In this document: in pieces, positions 54,467 through 62,027 of the stretch | Numbering within the stretch: the first letter of the stretch is position 1 | How the letters are laid out: each line of letters opens with the position of its first letter | Assembly (NCBI RefSeq): GCF_001310955.1 | Contig: NZ_BAZX01000010.1 | Coordinates: forward strand, 62,001-126,000 | Direction: 5' to 3' | DNA from: Marinifilum fragile JCM 15579 | GTDB lineage: Bacteria > Bacteroidota > Bacteroidia > Bacteroidales > Marinifilaceae | Length of the DNA stretch: 64,000 nt | The notes under the pieces: model-generated | What the model was told of the DNA's origin: nothing | What the model saw: the letters and a program-made list of their open reading frames with translations, nothing else | Database searches by the model: none | Position numbers and translations under genes: made by a program

Positions 54467-54639
54467 GTTGATAATTTACATTGATAACTTATTGCAAGTA
54501 ATCGTTCCTAAATCAAACGTGTTTTGAATTTAAGAGGACGCAAGATAGTTAAAAAAGACTAAAATATCTTTTAATTGACTGAAAACTTTCATCCCTGATT
54601 TTCGGATAATGTAAGAAATAACAAACCATTAAATTAAGA

Positions 54640-55356
54640 ATGATGAAGAAATTAATTCTATTAGTATTGATCGTGACTGCTGGCATTTGTGTAAATGCTC
54701 AAAACACTTATCTTACTTTAAATGTAAGAGGGGAGAGCAAAATATTTCAAGAACCTGATATTGTGGAGATATCGGTAAATATAAGTACCAAGGCCAGTGA
54801 ATATGAGGCTTGTTTGGACAAAAATTTTTCTGATGTTGACCAATTGAAGAAGTCTTTGAAATTGGCAAAGATTGAGAGTCTGAAAATATTTGATGTTGGT
54901 CAGCGTATTAATGAAGAAAAAACCTATTCATCGGGTAGACAAATTCCTGATGGTTACCGTGCCAATTACAGTATCAAGCTAAAGTTGGAAGCTAAACCAA
55001 AAATCATTCACTCTTGCCTTGAAGTGTTAAAATCATCAGATGTTGAGTTGAATTACAATGCCAACTATGGTTTGAGTCCTGAATTGATTAAATCAACTGA
55101 GGCCAAATTGATTGCAATGGCTGTGAATGATGCCAAATCCAAAGCGAAGGTGTTGGCAGAATCGGCAGAGGTTCAGCTTAAAAGCATTCAGAATATTAAC
55201 TACGGCACCGTGAAAAGCATCTACGGACCTAAGCAGCATATGGCTGAACTGACTGTGAGTAAGGCAGGATATTCGGGTTCGCAATCGTTCACCAATCCAG
55301 ATCCAATTGTATTGACTGATCATGTTGAAATTACATACCTTTTGACTGACAGATAG
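54640..55356 (+). CDS. SIMPL domain (DUF541) exported protein
   Basis: A 238-residue protein with a signal peptide of 20 residues (CVNAQ). The SIMPL/DUF541 domain covers the rest: YLTLNVRGESKIFQEPDIVE, ISTKASEYEACLDKNFSDVD, YRANYSIKLKLEAKPKIIHS, and ELIKSTEAKLIAMAVNDAKS KAKVLAES near residue 165. The family forms periplasmic or outer-membrane-linked beta-rich oligomers of poorly defined function, some stress related. The protein ends VEITYLLTDR without extra domains. It is a single gene. Confidence 0.88.
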   Translation: MMKKLILLVLIVTAGICVNAQNTYLTLNVRGESKIFQEPDIVEISVNISTKASEYEACLDKNFSDVDQLKKSLKLAKIESLKIFDVGQRINEEKTYSSGRQIPDGYRANYSIKLKLEAKPKIIHSCLEVLKSSDVELNYNANYGLSPELIKSTEAKLIAMAVNDAKSKAKVLAESAEVQLKSIQNINYGTVKSIYGPKQHMAELTVSKAGYSGSQSFTNPDPIVLTDHVEITYLLTDR

Positions 55357-55465
55357 CCAGAAGCTACTGCTATATTATGGCTTGAAATTGATTTAAACTT
55401 GTCGTAAATTGATTAGTGAGTTTTGTACTCAGTGCAAATTTAACCTAACTGAACAGAAAACGACG

Positions 55466-56413
55466 ATGAAAGCTATTGTAATAAGAAAATATGGTTCTCC
55501 TGAAGTTTTGGAAATTACCAATCTGGATCGGCCAAAAATAAAAGAAAATCAAGTTTTGGTTGAGGTCTATGCATCCTCTGTTAATCCGGTAGACTGGAAG
55601 ATAAGAAAAGGATTGCTGAAGCTATTTATGAGAAAGAAATTACCTTGTATTTTGGGTGGAGATATTGCAGGCAGAATACTGGAAGTAGGCAAGAAGGTAC
55701 AGTTTTATCGTGTAGGCGATGAGGTGTTTGGCAAAGTAGATATTATCAAGAATGGAGCATATGCTGAATATGTGGCTACAACTCCCGATCATTTGGCTTT
55801 GAAGCCTCAGAATATGAATTTTGAAGAAGCAGCTACGATTCCTTTGGCTGGATTAACAGCCTTACAGGCATTGCGCAATATGGGTGGTATAAGAGCAGGA
55901 ATGAGTGTTTTGATTAATGGCTGTTCGGGCGGTGTTGGTTCGTTTGCTTTACAATTGGCCAAGGCATTTAAATGTAAAGCAACAGGTATTTGCAGTACGC
56001 GAAATGTTGAATTTGCAAAAGAACTAGGAGCGGATAGGGTGATTGATTACCAAAATGAAAATTTGTTAGAAGTTCAGGAGGAGTATGATATTTTCTTCGA
56101 TGTGGTTGGCAATCTGGAATACTCAAAAATAAAACACTTGTTGCAACGAGGTGGCGTTTATGTCACCACTTTGCCTTCATTTAATATTCTTCTGCTTGGG
56201 TCAATTCATAATTTGGTTAGCTCTAAGAAAATGAAAAAGATCTTTGTGCAGGAAAGTAAAAAAGACCTTGAGTTGTTAGCCGATTTTGTTGATGCAGGAT
56301 TACTTAAAACTTACATCGACAAGACTTATGAATTGGATGATATTGCGGAAGCACATCAATATAGCGAAACTGGAAGAGTTGTAGGGAAGTTGTCATTGAA
56401 AATTACGGAATAA
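55466..56413 (+). CDS. Zinc-type alcohol dehydrogenase-like NAD(P)H oxidoreductase
   Basis: A 315-residue medium-chain dehydrogenase/reductase. I choose ATG at 55466 (MKAIVIRKYGSPEVLEI), the usual quinone-oxidoreductase N-terminus; a longer frame from 55409 adds an unrelated extension. VEVYASSVNPVDWKIRKG, LGGDIAGRILEVG and AATIPLAGLTALQALR are family marks, and the NADPH site is LINGCSGGVGSFALQLAKAF with CSTRNVEFAKELGADRVIDY. Structural and catalytic zinc Cys residues are absent, as in zeta-crystallin-like quinone reductases. It is a cytoplasmic reductase of unknown substrate. Confidence 0.88.
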   Translation: MKAIVIRKYGSPEVLEITNLDRPKIKENQVLVEVYASSVNPVDWKIRKGLLKLFMRKKLPCILGGDIAGRILEVGKKVQFYRVGDEVFGKVDIIKNGAYAEYVATTPDHLALKPQNMNFEEAATIPLAGLTALQALRNMGGIRAGMSVLINGCSGGVGSFALQLAKAFKCKATGICSTRNVEFAKELGADRVIDYQNENLLEVQEEYDIFFDVVGNLEYSKIKHLLQRGGVYVTTLPSFNILLLGSIHNLVSSKKMKKIFVQESKKDLELLADFVDAGLLKTYIDKTYELDDIAEAHQYSETGRVVGKLSLKITE

Positions 56414-56418
56414 TAACC

Positions 56419-56461
56419 TCACCACAGCCCTCTCCACAAGGAGAGAGATAGAGTAAGGTGA
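56419..56461. repeat. Extragenic palindromic element
   Basis: CTCTCC (56430-56435) pairs with GGAGAG (56440-56445) around ACAA, and outer arms TCACC (56419-56423) and GGTGA (56457-56461) close a larger stem. The text (CACCACAGCCCTCTCCACAA) has the look of dispersed intergenic palindromes seen in Bacteroidota genomes. Confidence 0.55.
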
Positions 56462-56464
56462 TAC

Positions 56465-56520
56465 AATACAAAAACCTCTGTAAAGCTTGATTTGTATTAG
56501 CTTACAGAGGTTTTTGTATT
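56465..56520. terminator. Bidirectional terminator
   Basis: AATACAAAAACCTCTGTAA (from 56465) pairs over about 19 bases with TTACAGAGGTTTTTGTATT ending at 56520, around an 18-base loop. It lies between the convergent oxidoreductase and thioredoxin-fold genes. Confidence 0.8.
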
Positions 56521-56536
56521 TTAACTAGTCATTATT

Positions 56537-57139
56537 TTATCCTTTTGTTTTAATTGAGCAACCAATGGCTTTTGTGTAAGTTACTGCTGGCTTTTTATTC
56601 ATTAAAAGAGAATTAATGGCATCCTCAACATATTTGGTGCTCACTTTCGAGGCATCTTTATAATTATTATCGATGGTACCAATATACTCTACCTTAAGAT
56701 CTTTACCATTTTTGCTTAAAATGTAAACATGTGGAGTTTTGGTAGCTCCAAAATTCTTGAAAACTTCTTGCTTTGCATCAAAAAGATAAGGGAATGTAAA
56801 ACCTTTTTCTTTCGCTCTTTTTTGCATTCCTTCAAAAGAATCTCCTGGAACAATAGCAGGATCGTTCGGATTAATAGCGATCACCGGAAAGCCTATCTTT
56901 TTGTATTTTTTATCAATATCAATGATTCTGTCTTCGTAAGCCACAGCATATGGGCAATGGTTGCAGGTAAAAATCACCACAAAGCCTTTTGCATCTTTGT
57001 AATCAGCCAATGAGATGTGTTTGCCATCAATATTTTTCAGCTTGAAATCTGTAGCTGAATCGCCTACTTTATATCCTTGAGCATGAATTGCTACTGCTGA
57101 TATTAGCAGGAAACTAAGTAATAATATTTTTTTCATCAT
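56537..57139 (-). CDS. Exported thioredoxin-fold (AhpC/TSA-like) protein
   Basis: A 200-residue exported protein with a 20-residue signal peptide (IHAQ). The thioredoxin-like domain has GDSATDFKLKNIDGKHISLA, VVIFTCNHCPYAVAYEDRI with a CxxC pair (CNHC), VIAINPNDPAIVPGDSFEGM and the cis-Pro region GATKTPHVYIL. This is the pattern of thioredoxin-family proteins with CNHCPY active sites, common next to redox genes. It is likely a periplasmic thiol-disulfide or peroxide-reducing protein. It lies 28 bp downstream of a TlpA-like gene on the same strand, so both are probably one transcript. Confidence 0.9.
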   Translation of the reverse strand: MMKKILLLSFLLISAVAIHAQGYKVGDSATDFKLKNIDGKHISLADYKDAKGFVVIFTCNHCPYAVAYEDRIIDIDKKYKKIGFPVIAINPNDPAIVPGDSFEGMQKRAKEKGFTFPYLFDAKQEVFKNFGATKTPHVYILSKNGKDLKVEYIGTIDNNYKDASKVSTKYVEDAINSLLMNKKPAVTYTKAIGCSIKTKG

Positions 57140-57167
57140 CTAAATAAATTGGTTAATACTAAAACTT

Positions 57168-57650
57168 CTATCTATTCAAATTATCAATTGTCTCTGCTAG
57201 TTCAGAATAAGTTACTTTCCTGGCAAAGAATTTCCGTTTGTCCTTTTTATATATCACTGTTGCTGGTAATGCACCATCCCATTTGTCATCCACTTTACCA
57301 ATCCAGGAGTTTGCATCTAAATCATCTAGAATTACAACTTCAGCATTTATATTTTTCTTCGTAAGAAATTTGCTCAGGCGTTCTTCTACTTTTACTCCAA
57401 AGTCCAGGCTCACCAATAAGACCTTAACATTTTTATTTTCGTATGATTTTCGGATGTGTTCAAATTCAGGAAGCTCCTCAACGCAAGGTTTGCACCACAT
57501 GGCCCAAAAATTGATAACATAGGTGGTATCATCCTGTAGGTGGAATGTGGGTTCTAATTCCTTAAAATTTAAGGTTTCAAAGTCCTGAGATTTAACTGTC
57601 AGACTGATTGTAAAAAGTAAGGTAATTGAGAATAGAATCTTCACTTTCAT
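57168..57650 (-). CDS. TlpA-like thioredoxin family protein
   Basis: A 160-residue exported thioredoxin. Signal peptide of about 21 residues, then FETLNFKELEPTFHLQDDTT, the active site NFWAMWCKPCVEELPEFEHI (CKPC, in place of the CxPC common in TlpA/ResA), VKVLLVSLDFGVKVEERL and the cis-Pro GALPATVIYKKDKRKFFARK. It should reduce or exchange disulfides in the periplasm. It is first of two thioredoxin-fold genes on the strand. Confidence 0.9.
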   Translation of the reverse strand: MKVKILFSITLLFTISLTVKSQDFETLNFKELEPTFHLQDDTTYVINFWAMWCKPCVEELPEFEHIRKSYENKNVKVLLVSLDFGVKVEERLSKFLTKKNINAEVVILDDLDANSWIGKVDDKWDGALPATVIYKKDKRKFFARKVTYSELAETIDNLNR

Positions 57651-57742
57651 GATATGGTGTAAATAAGACTTATAAGTATTAAATATACCATTAATCGTTG
57701 AAACAGAATAATCTGACTTGTTATTGATTTGTTAATGTGTAT

Positions 57743-57774
57743 AAAAAAGCCTGTCAATTTTCACTGACAGGCTT
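57743..57774 (-). terminator. Terminator of the RND efflux operon
   Basis: AAGCCTGTCA (57747-57756) pairs with TGACAGGCTT (57765-57774). The A-run at 57743-57748 gives a U-tract on the minus strand, 18 bp after the permease stop at 57792. Confidence 0.85.
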
Positions 57775-57791
57775 GCTTGAATTTATTTGAT

Positions 57792-60700
57792 TCAATCTTT
57801 TAGGAGTGCTTCGTTAAATTGATAATCTTTATAATCTACTTTATAGAACACACTATATAGGGCAGGTATAAATATCAGGGTAATTACTGTACCAAAAAGT
57901 AAGCCTACCATAATTGAAGCAGCCATTGGTTCCCACATTAAACCTCCTCCCAGATACAATGGAATTAACCCCAAGGAAGTTGTAAATGTGGTCAACAGAA
58001 TCGGTCTGAATCTTTGCAAACAGGCAGCAATTACAGCATCTTGTGGTATTCGTTTCAATTCGGAGAGTTCAATTTCAATCCTGTCAATTAGAACAATGGC
58101 ATTATTAATTACAATTCCAGCAAGTGATATCACACCCAAGAAAGCCATAAAACCAAAATAGGAGCGAAGTGTAATTAAGCCAATTACAACACCAATAACT
58201 CCCAATGGAATGGTACTTACCACCATTGCTGTTTTTCTAAATGAATTGAATTGAATTACCAGCAATAAAAGAATTAGAAAAGCAGATAATGGCAGGTATG
58301 CAATAACAGCACCCATATTTTCGGCAGTATTTTTACTATCACCACCAAGTTCGTAATCGTAACCAGCTGGCCAGGTTTTTACATCTTCTTCCAACCAAGG
58401 CAATGCCTCATTCATGATTACAGATGCATTACCATCTTCGGAGATTTCGCTTGAAACATTAATACTTCGAATCAAATCAAGGCGTTTAATTTTTGCGTAT
58501 TGCCATTGAGGGATAATGCTGGCCACTTGAGAAAGAGGAACACTTCTTCCTGAACTTTGAGAGAATACATTCATGGTTTCTATCTTTTCATAGCTTTGGT
58601 TTTGACTTGAGAAACCTCTTAATAGAATTGGAATATTTTTATCATCCTCTCTGTATTCACCAGTTTGAAAACCATCCAGCACTGTTTTTAATGAGGTAGC
58701 GATATCCTGATTTGTGATCCCTGCAATCTGTGCATTGTTCTGATCGATATTAATTACAAATTTTTTGGTTTTAGGGCCCCAATCATCTTTAACGTTTTTG
58801 GTTCCACTAATTTTTGATAGTCTTGATTTGATTTTCTCTGATATGTCTGCAAGTACATCAGGATTGTTTCCTTTTACTTTAATTTCAATTGGAGTTCCAC
58901 CACCACCTGAACCCAAAGCTGATACCTTAACATCTGCATTTGGGAAATGTTTGAAGCTGTACTCATCTAATCGACGAATCATTTCTGCATTTTCTTCAAA
59001 GGAGCTAGTATTTAAAAGGATGTGAGCATATCCTGAGTTTGCTTCATCTTGAGCATATCCCAAGTCATATGATTCTGGTCCTTGACCAATAAAGGAAGAC
59101 CAGTCAATGATTCCTTTTTCTCTATCATCATTAACTTGTAATTCTTCAGCAATGTGTTTTTCAATCTTTTTTACCACCTTTTCGGTTTGCTCAATTTTTG
59201 TTCCCAGAGGAAGATTAATGTCAACGGTAATCATATTTCGATCACTATCCGGGAAGAAAATAAACGGTACCAAACTAAAACCTTTTAAGGATACTATGAA
59301 TAGCAAAACAATTCCTCCAATAACAATGCCTTTACGATTTAAAGCCGATAGAATAAGGGATTTGTAATAAACTTTTAAAGCATCGAAAATTCGATCCATG
59401 AAGTTAGGCTTAGCTTCTTCCTTAGGTTTCACTTTTAAGAAGTAGAAACACAACATGGTAATAATGGTAAGAGAAACGATCCAGGAAGATACCAAGGCCA
59501 ATGTGATCACTACGAAAATTGGTCCCATAATATCGCCCATGGTTGACTCTGCCAAATAGAAGGATAAGAAAGCTACCGAAGTAGTTAAAGTCGAAATCAA
59601 CAATGGAACAATTAGCTCGGTACAAGATGAAACGGCAGCATCCTTTACCGTCATTCCTTCTTCCATTTTAACCATTATCGATTCTGACACAACAATGGCA
59701 TTATCAACCATCATACCCAGTGCCATGATTAAGGCAGCTAATGTTACCTGATTTAATCCCATATTTATGATCCCCATTAACATGAGAGTCATGATGGTTA
59801 CAATGGGAATCAAACTGGAGATAATTAAACCTGTTCTTAATCCCAGGAAGATTAGCATTACTACCAATACAATCACGATAGATTGAATCAAATTGCCGAT
59901 AAAATTATCGATACTTTTATCAACATAGTGATCTAATGAAGTTAAACGTTGAACATCTAAACCAATTGGTAATTGTTCATTCCATTCTGTTAAAATCTTA
60001 TCTACATCTTCGCCCAACTTAATTATATTAGCGCCATCGATCAAGGAAATGGAGAGTGAAATGGCTGGTTTACCATTTACATGAACAATGGTACTGGCGG
60101 GTTCAACATATGCTTTGCGAATGCTGGTAATGTCTCGTAATTGTACAACATGACTTCCATCACCTATTGGAATCAGCGTATTCTTTATGCTTTCCAATGA
60201 TTCATAGTTGCCCGTTGGTTCGAGAATTATTCTTTCCGATTCAAGGTTAATTTCTCCACCAGAGTCTAAAATGTTGGTAGATGCAATAATGTTTTGCAGC
60301 TTGGATGAGCTTAATCCATATTCTTTTAGTTGAGACTCATCAAACTCAATAAAGACTCTTTCATCTTGCACACCTCCGAGTTCAACTTTGGCTGCGTCGT
60401 CAAGTTTAATTAAGGCATCTTTTAGGTTGTCGGCCGCTTCTTTCATTTCTACATAAGAGTACCCGTCACTTATTAAACCTACCATAATTCCATACACGAC
60501 ACCAACATCATCATCATTAAGACTTGGATTTACATTCTGAGGTAGATCTCTCAGACTATTTAGTTTTCTTCTAAGTTTATCCCAGATTGCTTGAAGGTCT
60601 TCTGGAGCAACTTCATCTTTAAGGCGCACACTTACCACTGATAAACCAGTTCTTGATGTACTATTAATTTCTTTGACTTCAGGAATTTCCTGAACTTTCT

Positions 60701-60905
60701 TTTCTATTTTGTCGGTAACCAAGAGTTCAACCCTTTCTGGTCCAGCTCCAGGGAATGGAGACACAACAGTAGCCACTCTAACTGTGTACGGAGGCATGCT
60801 ATCTCTTGGTAAGGTTTCGTATAATGCCAAGCCCAAAATCACCACCACGGCAAGCAAAGTAAAGGTTATTCGGCTTTTTTCAATAGCAAATTTTGTAAGA
60901 TTCAT
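57792..60905 (-). CDS. RND-family efflux permease
   Basis: A 1037-residue inner-membrane pump of the AcrB/MMPL-like HAE family. It opens MNLTKFAIEKSRITFTLLAV and has the two large periplasmic loops and 12 membrane helices expected. The proton-relay region of helix 4 is LGMMVDNAIVVSESIMVKME (Asp present, second position Asn rather than Asp). The P-loop hairpin motif PFPGAGPERVELLVT is at about 50. Helix 10-12 motifs include GVISLAGIVINNAIVLIDRI and RPILLTTFTTSLGLIPLYLG. It exports drugs or small hydrophobic molecules; the substrate is unknown. It follows the adaptor gene by 24 bp. Confidence 0.94.
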   Translation of the reverse strand: MNLTKFAIEKSRITFTLLAVVVILGLALYETLPRDSMPPYTVRVATVVSPFPGAGPERVELLVTDKIEKKVQEIPEVKEINSTSRTGLSVVSVRLKDEVAPEDLQAIWDKLRRKLNSLRDLPQNVNPSLNDDDVGVVYGIMVGLISDGYSYVEMKEAADNLKDALIKLDDAAKVELGGVQDERVFIEFDESQLKEYGLSSSKLQNIIASTNILDSGGEINLESERIILEPTGNYESLESIKNTLIPIGDGSHVVQLRDITSIRKAYVEPASTIVHVNGKPAISLSISLIDGANIIKLGEDVDKILTEWNEQLPIGLDVQRLTSLDHYVDKSIDNFIGNLIQSIVIVLVVMLIFLGLRTGLIISSLIPIVTIMTLMLMGIINMGLNQVTLAALIMALGMMVDNAIVVSESIMVKMEEGMTVKDAAVSSCTELIVPLLISTLTTSVAFLSFYLAESTMGDIMGPIFVVITLALVSSWIVSLTIITMLCFYFLKVKPKEEAKPNFMDRIFDALKVYYKSLILSALNRKGIVIGGIVLLFIVSLKGFSLVPFIFFPDSDRNMITVDINLPLGTKIEQTEKVVKKIEKHIAEELQVNDDREKGIIDWSSFIGQGPESYDLGYAQDEANSGYAHILLNTSSFEENAEMIRRLDEYSFKHFPNADVKVSALGSGGGGTPIEIKVKGNNPDVLADISEKIKSRLSKISGTKNVKDDWGPKTKKFVINIDQNNAQIAGITNQDIATSLKTVLDGFQTGEYREDDKNIPILLRGFSSQNQSYEKIETMNVFSQSSGRSVPLSQVASIIPQWQYAKIKRLDLIRSINVSSEISEDGNASVIMNEALPWLEEDVKTWPAGYDYELGGDSKNTAENMGAVIAYLPLSAFLILLLLVIQFNSFRKTAMVVSTIPLGVIGVVIGLITLRSYFGFMAFLGVISLAGIVINNAIVLIDRIEIELSELKRIPQDAVIAACLQRFRPILLTTFTTSLGLIPLYLGGGLMWEPMAASIMVGLLFGTVITLIFIPALYSVFYKVDYKDYQFNEALLKD

Positions 60906-60929
60906 AATTGCTTTGTTTGGAGGTGAATA

Positions 60930-62015
60930 CTATTTTAAGCTAACTTTTTGTCCGTCAAGTAGTGTTTGTAAACCCGCGGTAGCCACAATCTGACCTTCTT
61001 TTAATCCACTCTCTACTTCAAATCCAATGGGTGATAGTACTCCAACTTTAAAGTGTTGCTTTTTAATTACACCAACACTCTCGTTTTCTTTCTCTATAAC
61101 GAAAACAAAATTGCCTTTGCTGTCTTCACCCACTGCAGAAATAGGAACAATTAAGACTTCACTATTATTCGTTTCGGTAAATTTAAATTTGATATGTGCT
61201 GCCATTCCTGACTTTACTTCAGAAGTTTCGCCTAATAATTTTATTCTTACCGGATAGGTAGCAGATCCCTCACTAATAGATGGAGATACTTCATTTACTA
61301 CTCCTTGATATTCTTTGCCCTGAAGAGCGGGAAATGTTGCCGATATTTCCATGCCTTTTTGCACTCTGTTGATTACGTTTTCAGGCAATCCAAGGCTTAC
61401 CTCCATAAAGCTACCGGCATTCAAAACTGCAATAATTTGTCCTGCACTTACATTCTCATTATTTTCTACATTTTTAGCTGCAATAACTCCATTGGAAGGA
61501 GAGTAGATAATTCCATATCCAACCTGTTTTTGTTGAATTTCAACACTTCGTTTTGAGGATTCATAGTTTGCTTTGGCCGAAGCGTATGATGATTTCGCAT
61601 TTTCATAATCACTTAGCGAAGCACTTCCTTTCTCAAACAAAGTTCTTGTTCTATCCAATGTTGATGTTGCTGTGTTTAAGTTAGCCTTAGAACTGCTTAG
61701 TGCAGAAATAGCTTGTTCCAGAGATAATTGAGCTTCTGAATTATCAATTCTTGCTAATAAATCACCTTTTTTCACTGCTTGACCATTGGCAATGTTTAAA
61801 ACCGTTAATATGCCAGAGGTTCTAAAACTTAAGTTGATTTCTTTATCAGATCTTGCAGTTCCGTTGAATGATCGCACTTGTCCAATTCCTGAGTAACTAA
61901 CCTCTTGATATTTTACAGGACGATATCGTTCTTGTTTTTGCTTTTCGTTACTATCGCTACAAGATCCAAAAATAAATAAGAATAAGCCAAATGTTAGAAT
62001 GTATAATGGTTTCAT
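60930..62015 (-). CDS. RND efflux periplasmic adaptor (membrane-fusion) lipoprotein
   Basis: A 361-residue MFP with a lipobox (FIFGSCSDS, Cys19). The barrel-sandwich (lipoyl) halves are INLSFRTSGILTVLNIANGQ with AVKKGDLLARID and GYGIIYSPSNGVIAAKNVEN with VSAGQIIAVL. A short helical hairpin lies at about 90-165 (LSLEQAISALSSSKANLNTA). A beta-barrel with EVSLGLPENVINRVQKGMEI and a membrane-proximal domain ending VATAGLQTLLDGQKV follow. It links the permease to the outer-membrane factor. It is 12 bp from the TolC gene. Confidence 0.94.
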   Translation of the reverse strand: MKPLYILTFGLFLFIFGSCSDSNEKQKQERYRPVKYQEVSYSGIGQVRSFNGTARSDKEINLSFRTSGILTVLNIANGQAVKKGDLLARIDNSEAQLSLEQAISALSSSKANLNTATSTLDRTRTLFEKGSASLSDYENAKSSYASAKANYESSKRSVEIQQKQVGYGIIYSPSNGVIAAKNVENNENVSAGQIIAVLNAGSFMEVSLGLPENVINRVQKGMEISATFPALQGKEYQGVVNEVSPSISEGSATYPVRIKLLGETSEVKSGMAAHIKFKFTETNNSEVLIVPISAVGEDSKGNFVFVIEKENESVGVIKKQHFKVGVLSPIGFEVESGLKEGQIVATAGLQTLLDGQKVSLK

Positions 62016-62027
62016 AATTATGCTGGT

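Noticed and set aside
55409-55465. N-terminal extension of the alcohol dehydrogenase-like gene
   Set aside because: MKAIVIRKYG at 55466 is the standard N-terminus of the family; the extension is not.
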